Assembly: GCF_003473485.1 (NCBI RefSeq)
Contig: NC_053042.1
Coordinates: forward strand, 11,118,501 to 11,182,500
DNA from: Medicago truncatula
Taxonomy: Eukaryota > Streptophyta > Magnoliopsida > Fabales > Fabaceae
Direction of reading: 5' to 3'
DNA: 64,000 nucleotides
Translations under genes and position numbers: made by a program
Shown: piece by piece, positions 25,001 through 35,110 of the stretch
Layout: the number at the start of each line of letters is the position of its first letter
Position numbering within the stretch: position 1 is the stretch's first letter
Notes under the pieces: generated by a model
Databases searched by the model: none
Seen by the model: the letters and a program-made list of their open reading frames with translations, nothing else
Told to the model about the DNA's origin: nothing

Positions 25001-28000
25001 TTACCACTTAGCAAAATCCATTATTTTTAAACTCGGTATCCGGCTCAAGAACCGACTAATCCGAGGGATCTAATCCCACCTTCCACTTGCGGGGGGGCCT
25101 CAGCAAAATCTATTTTAAGGGACCAAATATGTAATTAAAGCTATTTCATTGAAGCTAAATCACCGTTATATAGTGAAAGGCTACAAACTAATATCAATCA
25201 CTCTAAACTGTATAACCATTAGAGATCAATCAATAGTTTCATACAACAAAGATCATAACTCACTGTTCTTCAAATAACTTTGGGAGTACCACATCTCTGT
25301 AATACTGAATGGATGACATTGCCTTGATCCTGAAATTGAAAACATTTGTCATGTTGCTGCCAAATCTTTCCATCAGGTGCTCAGGTATCTTTTCAACCAT
25401 CTGTACATCATTTTTCAAGGTATTGACAAAATATTCTTCATCGTAAATGTCGCTGAACTTGCTGGAATATTGCAACATTATGAAACAATTTAGTCTTTAA
25501 CACCTTGATCATCATTGGGATATCTACCAATAAACTCGTCAATAACAGTAATTTTATAAGAACCATAAAGTTATTAGTGCAGAGCACCCAATCCAATAGT
25601 GGATCATGGAGTGACTGCGAAACTGAAGATACTGGATGCAATGCCAACATAAATTACTACACTTCTCTTTTTCTGAAAAATCAAATTAAAAGATAGAAAA
25701 ACAAGCATACCTAGGATCTTTCCATATGCTATGATAATGAAAATTAGGGATCACGAGAGTAGCATTAAGATAGCCAGCCACCGCAACAGCATTGCATATC
25801 TATAAAGCACCACATTCATTAAGTAAATGTGTCGAAAATAGTGCTAAATTAAGCAAACATGGAACAAACAAAACGAACAGATGTATAGAAAACTCTAACC
25901 GATATCCTTTGCTGATTTAAGCCACCATTGGCCTCTACATAAATGTATCCATTTGATTCAGGAAGGCCTGTGGGATTCATAAAAAATTTACATTTAATAG
26001 AATACGGGAAACTGTCAGAAGTTCAAACACAATTTCCCACATATAAAAATAAGCAATATACTGCAATAAGATAAATGCAAGGTGTTGCAATAAGAAAAAC
26101 CCACGTCATAAGTTAACCAGTAATTCAGTACTTTCATTTCATCAATATGAGTATGGCTTCCAATACACTAGTTAGGATATAGAATAATGGTTAATTAGTG
26201 TAGTTAAAGTGGTTAACAGTTGATGTAGAAGTTAGTTAATTAGTTCAGGTTGTTATAGCCTTATAGGGCTATTCGTATAAATAGGAGAATACAATGGAGA
26301 GTTGATGATTGTTGAACATTGTGAAGGGGAAACCCTTGGAGTAGAGATTTATCTCCTATTCTTTCCTATTTTCTTAATAAAAGAGTTCTTCCTTAGGAAT
26401 TCTTGGGTTCCTAACATAAATGACAGAGAATACTCTATATTTAAGGTTCTTTTGGATGTCCTTGACTTTGTTCATTTTCCCTCAAGTAGTCAAGTCAATA
26501 TTAAAGAACTTACTCTCTGTGATACTACCAGGGTGATTGGGGAAAACCATATATCCCTTTGAAAACCAAAGCCCCCTGTAAGGTTGGCTCTTTTATTTGG
26601 ATGAATGTGCTTAATAGAATTAATGCCAATGCCAGTGCCATGCTACGCGTTTGTAGGCTATGCAAGGCAATTTCATCTGGTATGTGTTATTATGGCACAG
26701 GCTCAAAATTAGTTCTCATATTCTTGCATTGATCTATAAAACTAAATCAGTGATATCAAACAACTTTTTTTTTTATGCTACAATTATATCAAACAACTCA
26801 AATAAGCCTAACAAGAAAGAAAGAGCAAAAAAGAAGTTTTGACCATACTGTGCATCAACAATAATCAAATTATACCTTCTGAAGATGTGTGAACGCATGG
26901 TTTCCATTCACGACCTTTATATGGACTCTTCCATATTGTTGATATCTGAAAGGAATTTGATTGCTTTTGATCAAGTTACCAGAAAAACAAACTGGAAGTA
27001 GATGGTATGAAGATCAGTGAATTACTTCAGAAAAAATTAAAAGATTTTAAAAAATTTAAAAAGCAGTATAATTTAAATAAACTGAAGTAGGAAAATATGC
27101 ATGGCCATAGCAAAAAATCATACATAGCAATTGATGATATACAACAAGAATCATGGTATGAAAGATTCAAATGATGATCCTTACATGTGCTGAAAATAGT
27201 ACAGCCCATAATTTTAGGTTCAGAAGTCCAGAACCTTTTGAAATTATACATGGGCGAACATTATATTAATATTTGTATTAGGTCTATTGATTGACAAAGT
27301 TAGAGTTAGTTAGTCAGAACTCACAACTAGCTGGGACTGAGATATTTAGAGAGGTAGGCTATATAGTGTATTAATAGTCGGAAAGGGTGAGAGAAAGACT
27401 AGATATTCACTTGAAAGAGAATTGGGACCCTAGGAAAAAAGGTGCAAACTCACGAAGATCTGAAGTGATTTATTTTATTATCTATAATATGGAAAGCTTT
27501 TCTGTATTATTTCCAGTGAAGTATGGAAGTCACCATGCTTTTCCCCATCTTTTCCTTATTTATGCTATTTTATATGCACAAACACATGGATATTATAAAT
27601 TCCATACGATCTTACGATCCGTGTTACGAGGTCGCGATGTGCAATCATCACTATCATTTCCAATCATACGTAAGATCTCGATTGTGGCTTCCTTGCTCAT
27701 GACAGATTCTAACAGAATCCCCAATCCCGATCTATCAGTAATAAACTGAAGCTTGCTAACAGCACTGACATTTGACGACAACAAGGTGCCAGAAGTCAGT
27801 AACTATAGGTAATTCACAGGATTGACAGTATACAGCAATAAACAGCTGTCAAGAACCTTGATGTTTCTGCCAGTGGTTTGTATTCTAACGGCATCCAACT
27901 TCCTTACTAATCACTTCATATGTTTGGTGTCCAATAAGTCTCAAACTCCCTATATATCTTTTCTATAGAAACTCCAAACCTTAAGATTTAAGACCTCCCT

Positions 28001-28205
28001 TGTAATCATAAAAATAATAAGGCACTAGACACTTCTATTCATCAATGTGGCCAACAACTTTACTTCCTGCTACATCTCCAAATAACAGGCCAATGAACAC
28101 GCAAACAAGTTTTCTCAAATAACAACTAACAAGCCCCAAGTTTACTTAAATAACTTATAGCTTAATACAAGGAGGGTTACAAGAAATGTTTTTCAACTAG
28201 ATATG

Positions 28206-28238
<33 letters not shown>

Positions 28239-29474
28239 GAGAGCAACTGGAATCATTTTTCTTCTACTTTACACCACAATAATAGATTCACTCCCGTCAA
28301 AAAGGTTGACAAGTGAAATTTATTACACAGCTTAAAAGCTTCAGTTCCATTAGCAAAGTCAGAACTCGACCTAAAACCAGAGAATGAACCCAAAAAAATT
28401 AACATAGCTTACACAACTACTAGTTGACATGTGAAACAGAAAGGCTAGTAAAGCCATATAGTGGAATTTGAACAAATCGCTACTGCTCCACGATACACTA
28501 TCTAGTACAAAATCTTATCAAATAGCAGCTATAGTAGCACAATAGCACTGTTATGTAGCAAAATTTGAACAAGTCGCTATTTTCCACAATCCACAATTTC
28601 CAACACACTCATGTGGAGGTGTAGAATTGATTCAGACATGTTTCATTGCTTTCGAGTAGAATCGATTCTACTTGAAGCTAGGATTTGTAGCTTTTGATTC
28701 TAAAATTGATTTTTACACACAAATTTATAGTTCAAGTCACTTTTACGTGAATGTATCCACAATAAAATCAAAAGTGGAATCTGTATTACATAGCTTTTAC
28801 GTGAATGTATCCACATTTGAGATCCCATTAACTCAAAATCAATTATTATCACCACAGAACCAAACATACACTTAGCCTAAATTGAGATCCCATTCACAAA
28901 ATCCTCAATATTCAAATTTCACAAGAAACCAAGAATCTATCCATCAATCTTTTATCTACCTTAATAAAACTCTTCTCCTAACAATACATTACAAAATTTC
29001 ACACTTCAAATTTCCACCATTTTCTTCACTAGTAATATCAATAATGAAAACAAAAAATCATGAAAAAATAAACAAAATGAAAATTGAAGAGAAATGAAAT
29101 GAAAGACGAACCGCGTCAACTGAAGAATTATCTTCATCCATTTCGAATTTCAGTTTAGCGTAGAGTTGAGGACTACGATAAACAGAGCCAGGAGCGGAAC
29201 GGTGATTAATGAACGGAACAACGTCGAAGGAGAACGAACTGAAGTAGAGAAGCACACAGGAGATGTAGAGGAGAGGAGCGAAGAGAAAGATGCCTTGACG
29301 GCGGAGGAGACCGGAGAGGAAGAGGTAAGAGAGTCGTTGGGGGATGGTTCGGGGAGAGGGTTTAGGAGCGGTTTTGGAGCGGGTGTGGCGGAGACGAGGG
29401 GAGCGGAGTGGGGAGGGTGGTGGTGAGGGGGTGTTGGTGTTGGATGATGATGGAAGACGGTTGTATGGGTGCAT
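22069..29474 (-). CDS. GDP-fucose protein O-fucosyltransferase family (GT106-like) protein
   Basis: Ten exons, read on the minus strand: 29474-29112, 26945-26876, 25967-25900, 25799-25711, 25461-25264, 24123-23919, 23822-23655, 22944-22777, 22701-22511 and 22198-22069. All have GT-AG borders, and the sum is 1650 bases, 549 residues. Residues 1-60 are Ser/Pro/Arg-rich and cytosolic; a signal-anchor helix lies at about 61-83; the lumenal catalytic region follows. Family marks: [24 protein letters not shown], the nucleotide-sugar loop HLRFE (about 326-330), [29 protein letters not shown], and a tail ending CPDCMC. The type is a Golgi type II protein transferring sugar to cell-wall glycans or proteins; the acceptor is not deducible. 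Several introns hold repeats. Length and exon number look normal for the family. Confidence 0.94.
23020..23280. repeat. Dispersed repeat in O-fucosyltransferase intron 7
   Basis: It contains two related copies of a motif, CCGACTTGTAAGGTGAGGGA and CGACTTGTAAGGTGAGAGAT, about 110 bases apart. It ends with ACCAATGTGGGACTCTCAAC. That phrase is common in legume dispersed repeats and LTR fragments. It has no coding capacity. Confidence 0.45.
26170..26560. mobile_element. Probable LTR-retroelement fragment in O-fucosyltransferase intron 2
   Basis: The order TTAGTTAATTAGTTCAGGTT, a TATAAATAGG box near 26276, TTCTTAATAAAAGAG, and TTCCTAACATAAATGACAGA resembles a short copia/TRIM LTR and its downstream edge. 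The inserted strand is opposite to the host gene. No coding domain can be assigned. A second similar short stretch lies at 27285-27410 in intron 1. Confidence 0.35.
28208..28237. repeat. (CA)n microsatellite
   Basis: An uninterrupted run of about 15 CA units lies in intron 1 of the O-fucosyltransferase gene. Confidence 0.95.
28616..28880. repeat. GTGTTTGG-type dispersed element fragment
   Basis: The stretch carries words such as ATTGATTC, AAAATTGATTTTTAC and a direct repeat of TTTTACGTGAATGTATCCACA (first 20 bases at about 28741 and 28796). It ends in ACCAAACATACACTTAG. The end and the repeated GAATTGATT-type motifs are shared with 2702-2890, 29905-30060 and 30745-30890. It lies within intron 1 of the O-fucosyltransferase gene. 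Confidence 0.45.
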
Positions 29475-29502
29475 TTGGGTGGATAGGGTTACATGGCAGT
29501 TA

Positions 29503-29503
29503 T

Positions 29504-29537
<34 letters not shown>
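29503..29537. repeat. (GT)n microsatellite next to the O-fucosyltransferase start
   Basis: A run of about 17 GT units ends within about 30 bases upstream of the ATG at 29474 on the minus strand. In the transcript it would read (CA)n in the 5' leader, unless transcription starts even closer. Confidence 0.95.
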
Positions 29538-29538
<1 letters not shown>

Positions 29539-30444
29539 AGCGAAGGAGATTTTTCTATGGAGTGTAGAAGAAAATGTAGTGAGTGAATTGGTGGAAATGG
29601 TAAAGAAAGAATATTGAAAAGTATCAGAGAGAGAAAGAGAAGAAAATTAACGCGCGTGCTGGAATGGGGAAGAAGAAAGACAGAGATGGTGCACGTGCTG
29701 GGAAGTGGGGCGCGAATATTTTTTTGGTATTCAGTGCAAGTGGTGCGGGCATGATTGATTATGAAGTGGGTTTTTTTAAAATTTCAAAATTTAAACTAGG
29801 TTTAATAATACCGCCTACTAAGTTTTGTATATGTGGCAGTTGCCAAAATTGCAACTTCGTGAAAGTTAGGGACGAAAACTGCTATTAAACCTTTAAACTA
29901 CATGGCGTGTATTTGGTTCAGCTTTTGATAGAATTGGTTTCCACGGAATTGATTTTAAGAGAATTTATTTATGTTAGAATACAAGGATGCAGAATTGATT
30001 AAACAAACTAAATGTTGTTTTGGATAGTTTTGATCAAAATTGCTTTTGAATGTATAATTACTAAAAAGGACATAGTTAAATACAAACAAATGAACATAGT
30101 TGAATGTATATGTAGATCAATGCAAAATGTAGATATATTATTTAATTTAAATAAATAAATTTTCTATATATTAATTTAGAAAATATTAATACGATCATTA
30201 AACCAATTTTTTTACAAAATATTTTTTCATATATTTTATATTTAAGTTAAATAATACTAAAGTTAGTTCACAAAAATGAAAAAATATAGCGTAAAAGAAA
30301 AAATACACTAAATCTGAACGGAAACACCGTAAAGGAAAATCTAAAATTTGGTAACTCATTACCATAAATATTTTTCGAGGGCTAATTTGATCCATTAATT
30401 TTTTTGAATAAATTTGGTTCATCAAATTAATTACAAAGCAAAGA

Positions 30445-30585
30445 GGAGAATTGATAAAGGGTAATAAAGGAAAATAATAATTTATAATAATCAAAATATA
30501 AAATTTAATGGAGAATTGATAAAGGGTAATAAAGGAAAATAATAATTTGTAATAATCAAAATATAAAATTTAATGGAGAATTGAT
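30445..30585. repeat. 65-base tandem duplication
   Basis: Two copies (30445-30509, 30510-30574) begin GGAGAATTGATAAAGGGTAA and differ by about one base. A third start, GGAGAATTGAT, follows at 30575. The near identity points to a recent duplication. Confidence 0.9.
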
Positions 30586-31307
30586 TCTAGTTTACCCAAA
30601 AGTTAGGAATTGTAGATTCAACCATAATTGTTTTTGGAGGATAGAAGCAATTTTGAAAAGTCAAACCAAACATGATTGAAAACTCAATTTTCACTATTGA
30701 GGTCGTGTAGAATTGCTTCTTGTTGGAAAAAAACCAAAACAAACATACACTAAAAGTGAGTTTGATGTGAATTGATTTATGTTTGAATACACACACTTAA
30801 AAATGGTTCTTAAGAGTTATGTTGTTTGGATAGTTTGAATAAAAATTGATTTTGAATGTGTAATGACCAAATTATCCTTTTAATTATATTTAAAACAAAA
30901 TATCTCATTCTTGATGTTTTTATTGATTCACAAATTCATTTGAAAATAATATTTATTCATAAGAGTTATTTTAAATTTTTAATATTCTTTTGATCAATTG
31001 AGCTTTTTATTTCTAATACAATATATAAGAATAATGTAACAAAAAATAATACAATATAAGAATAAAAGGGTTGCATAAGAACACGATTTAAAGTAAAACA
31101 TTATTCTTTGAATAATGGTCTGTTTGGTAGCTCGGTAGAATTGAGAAAAGCACGGCAGCAAATCACAGCCAACACTAAAGTTTCAAAACCCCAACTTCAT
31201 AATTTTGAGGACTACAGTGTATTGGGAAGTGGTATTTTAACGTGATGTGGTTTCAAAATCATATCCAAACACTAAAAAAAATATATTCAGTTTGGTCACT
31301 TAAATTA

Positions 31308-31622
31308 GGCTTAATTGCACTTTTGGACCCCTATCTTTCCAAAAGTTGCGGTTATTGACCCCTAACTAATTTAAATACAAAACAGCCCCTTATGTTTTGA
31401 TTCTTTAGCAGTTTTGGACCCCCAGTCCATTGTTGACTCGGTCAACGCTGACGTGGTACCCTAAGTGAGGTGCCACGTGTCAAATTTTTTTATTATTTTT
31501 TGCCTTGGGGGTCCAAAACTGCTAAAGAATCAAAACATAGGGGGCTGTTTTGTATTTAAATTAGTTAGGGGTCCATAACCGCAACTTTTGGAAAGATAGG
31601 GGTCCAAAAGTGCAATTAAGCC
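31308..31622. mobile_element. Mutator-like MITE, 315 bp, 9-bp TSD
   Basis: The inverted arms are about 130 bases long and nearly perfect (start GGCTTAATTGCACTTTTGGA). The flanks are CTTAAATTA at 31299-31307 and 31623-31631. The centre has GTTGACTCGGTCAACG and GCCACGTG words. There is no coding capacity. The 9-bp duplication supports Mutator-like mobilisation. Confidence 0.88.
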
Positions 31623-32039
31623 CTTAAATTAATGGGCAGGGTTTTCTAAAAGAGCCCAATGCTTCATCTCTAACCTAAAGAACATTACGGCTGCAACTTG
31701 AAACATGAAACAGGGACATACATAACTGCAAATGGCAATCAAAGAGGCAAAGCTGGAAAATAAAGTTTATTTGTTGCATAATCGATTATGTGAAATGCAT
31801 AAGCTAGGAATACCAGCTTCAACACAACTGTCATTTTGAGATCAAAACCGAGTTTTCTGGACGCACTTTTCATTCACCCAAACAACACAACAAATCTGGA
31901 AATTGCATTTGAAAACATGTTGCCAAACGCATACATAATATATAAAGTCGATCATTAAATACTTAAAGTGACATTTTATGCTTTCTGAGTGACTTGAAAT
32001 CATCAATAATAGTCTCGAAACTAATACATGCACTAATTT

Positions 32040-33670
32040 TCCTTTCAACATAAATTGACATGTTATTTGTGAGAAACTCAGGTCTCATCTTGTTTCTCAA
32101 CTTAGACTTGATAATTCTTGTTGCTGAAAAAGATCTTTCCGTTGTGGCCGTAGAAACAACCTATCAAGCAACAAGTATTTTTTGGGTTGTCCATTGACAA
32201 CCAAACATGAGCATAATTCTTGAATAGTTGATAAATTATTCAAAGTTGATGATTGGCGAGCATCAAAAAGGGAATGTCGAAGATGAAATGGTAAAGTAAT
32301 CTTCTCTTGATCACTAAAATCCATGGGATAATATTTTGCAACAAGAGTACATGTTGTGTCAATGTCAAAAGCTTTATCTCTATCCTCAGGAAACAAGCAT
32401 AACTTAGAGTCAACAAATTCATTGCTTGCTCACTAAATATGCTATTCAACTCTTGTAATTGTTTGTTAATGGTAGTAAAAAAATATCAACTGTAAAATAA
32501 TGTTATATTGTTGTCTGATTCTCTTCAAGGCGAGAACATCTAAATCTTGTTGAATAATGACAATCATTGAGGTCAGAAATCTCAATATCATACTTTTCAC
32601 AAAAAGACACCACTTTGGCAAACAACTTATCCCAACCATTTTCTCTCAAATTTTGAATAAGAGCTTTTGTTGAACGAACCAAAAGCACAGCATTAACAAC
32701 ATCCTGAGATTGTTTTTGTAAGGCTTGACAAAACAAATCTGTTGTCCCCGTAATTTCTTTCATCGAATGCAAGATAAATATAATATCAAAAGACTTCAAG
32801 TAATTGTAAGAACTATCAGCATTCACACGTTGGGCAAATTTTGTTTACATATTTTGCAATGTATTTTAAAATGTACAAAGTTGCTTCATACATACTTATC
32901 AAGCTACAAATAGAGTTGAAATGTGATCCACAACGAGTATCTCCAACTCTTTTCACGGTACCAACTTGGTTTTTACCTTTACCAGTTACAATTCCCCAGT
33001 CTCTAATAAATTTGCGATTTCTTTTGATTGGGCAGCTTGTAACTCATCATGGCGCTTAGTAGAAGAACCAACAACATTGACAACAAAAACCAGCTTCTCA
33101 AAGAATTGATGTAACTTCTCTTGATGCAGTAACTAAGGCAGGTTGCAACCGATGAGCAAAATAGTGGACATAGTAAGTATAATGACAATCTTTCATAAAA
33201 AGTGTTTGTAAACCATTTCATTCTCCTCTCATATTGCTAGCATCGTCATACCACGAATGTTAGAAACATCAAGGTTATATCGACCACATATAGCGTCCTT
33301 AAGTGTTAAGGAAGCAGTGTCATTAACACGTACCACATCAAAAAATCTCTCCCTGTATAAAACCAGCTTTATCAACAAATCTTAACACGAGCCATTTGTT
33401 CCTTTTTTGACTCATCATGAGTTTCATCAACAACGATGCAAAATTTAGAATCACCAATTTCTTCACGAATATATTTTCTCACCCTACTAGAAAGAATTTA
33501 CAAGAGCTCTTTTTGAATTTGATGTTAAGTATATTTGCAATTTTCTAGAGCATTTTTCAACACAACTTTTGCAACTTCATCATTGTAGGATGCTAAAAGT
33601 TTTTAACAATTCAAAAAAATTACCTTAATTTTTCTGACCTCATTTCTTTGTCTCCAACTAAACTCAACAC
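32040..33670 (-). pseudogene. hAT-family transposase (zinc finger MYM-type 1-like), broken
   Basis: Read on the minus strand, fragments follow the order of plant TTF/MYM-type hAT proteins with a DUF4371 domain. An N-side block contains FCIVVDETHDES (about 33450). Middle pieces carry a degenerate SNMRGE (about 33230) and AHRLQPA (about 33150). A further block contains RSTKALIQNLRENGWD (about 32660). The C-terminal part has a VAKYYPMDFSDQE-like segment (about 32330). Many stops and frameshifts separate the pieces, so no full frame remains. The longest surviving frame is 107 codons. I could not identify terminal inverted repeats. Confidence 0.75.
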
Positions 33671-33727
33671 AGAAGTTTGTGAACAAGAAGGAAAACTACG
33701 ATTACAAACTAATATAACGTATCTAAA

Positions 33728-34620
33728 TTATGTAACACCTTCTTGATTATTGTTGAAGGCATTTAGTGCAAGTTTTGAGTCAAGCTCGAAGTAAAAGCTG
33801 TAAGTACATATCGATGACCCGCTGAATTGCATGATACAACCCAAGTGCATCGTCCACGTCAACAAGGTACAACAGAGAAAATCAGTCTTGACGAGCATGA
33901 ATACTCCTTCCTCACCTTGCAAACACATCCCATTACTTGTTCTATTTTCCTGGTTGGAGAACAAATCGTCTACGTTGTATTTAAATCTACCTCGTTGTGG
34001 TCGTTGCAATCTCACCTACGCATAACAAACTGCCGCCTCACAATGTCGCATCCCTGCTGTTACGGAAGTGGAGTGCTGGTCTATATTACCTGCTATTTGC
34101 TGTTGAGTACGACCAGTAGGAGAATTAGATTGGCCCGACGACAAGTGGTTGTCGTTGCATTCGCTGCCAAGCAGTCCTCCATTAAACGGCGCGCCCACTC
34201 GACAACTTGCAAACTTAACTCTGTTACATCTTGCCACACTTGAGATTACCATATTTCCACATACTCCAAAAAACTAGCAGCCATTGTTGGTCATGCCCCG
34301 GCGTGAGCTGCTGTAGCAACAAGAAAATAGCTTCAACTGTTGTATTAGTTTCCATGCTTTATGTATTGCGTCCCACAGAGGGAAGACATTCAAAGATCAC
34401 ATGTGCAAAGTCTTCGTGTGCTTGTGCAGAATCGCAACTAACACAATTAGTAGGTTGTAATTGTACGTAATCTTTACATTGATAGGTTGTTGTTTCCATA
34501 AGCAAGAACTGAACGTAAAGTCCACAAAATAGCCTTAAAAGTGAAGTATAAATACAACAAAGTTTCTGTCGATATTTGTACACTTGAAAATTAGCCAAGT
34601 ATAAATACAACAACAAAACA
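33728..34620 (-). pseudogene. LINE reverse-transcriptase 3' remnant (zf-RVT and RNase H)
   Basis: On the minus strand, a zinc-finger RVT region (CVSCDSAQAHEDFAHVIFEC, about 34440-34370) comes first. It is followed by FWSMWKYGNLK and then an RNase H-like domain (RGRFKYNVD, GMCLQGEEG, FELDSK). This is the C-terminal order of plant LINE ORF2 proteins. Several stops interrupt it. The same RNase H type appears in the + strand LINE at 57512-59502. Confidence 0.75.
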
Positions 34621-35110
34621 AAATAGAAAATTAATCGTAAGAAAAATAGAAAATTAGTAGTATATATATTATATACACACCAACTAAAATAAAATGCATC
34701 ATATCATATATTACACGCATTCCAAATTCAAATCTCTTCAAAAGAAAAAACGATAAGTATTATTTATAGAAACAATATAGATTAAGATAGAAATTATAAT
34801 GGAAGATGTTTAATAATTGGAATTTCATTAAGGAACAATATTAACGGCCAGTTTTTTCTATGCAAATCCCTTTCTCCAATAAATTAACTAATGAACATCC
34901 AACTACAACTGAAGAAAGTAAAAAAAAAATACTGGGGAAACTAATCTGAAATAAACCCAGCTACAATATAAACATAACCCAAAATGATAATGAACTACTT
35001 TATAATCTTAACCATTGCTTGTTACACGGTGAATTCGACAAATTATGTTGATGCTGTTCATACTCTGCACATAATGGATGCTTTCCACAATTTTATTAGA
35101 GTATGCACAT
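34621..35110. other. Short intergenic stretch
   Basis: AT-rich. It is the 3' flank of the gene ending at 35111, and I see nothing else. Confidence 0.5.

Larger units (their letters stand above)
29560..32040. other. Repeat-rich intergenic region
   Basis: The first about 300 bases (GA- and GC-richer) are the likely promoter and leader of the O-fucosyltransferase gene. From 29905 to 31935 the DNA is mainly GTGTTTGG-type element pieces (29905-30060, 30745-30890, 31800-31935), a 65-base tandem duplication and a MITE at 31308-31622. I see no gene. Confidence 0.5.

Noticed and set aside
29166-29586. Overlapping + strand open frames of 69-86 codons
   Set aside because: They are antisense shadows of exon 1 of the O-fucosyltransferase gene and run into the GT microsatellite; composition is biased and no motif is present.
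30445-30585. CRISPR-like repeat array
   Set aside because: Direct head-to-tail units with no spacers, in a plant genome. It is an ordinary tandem duplication.
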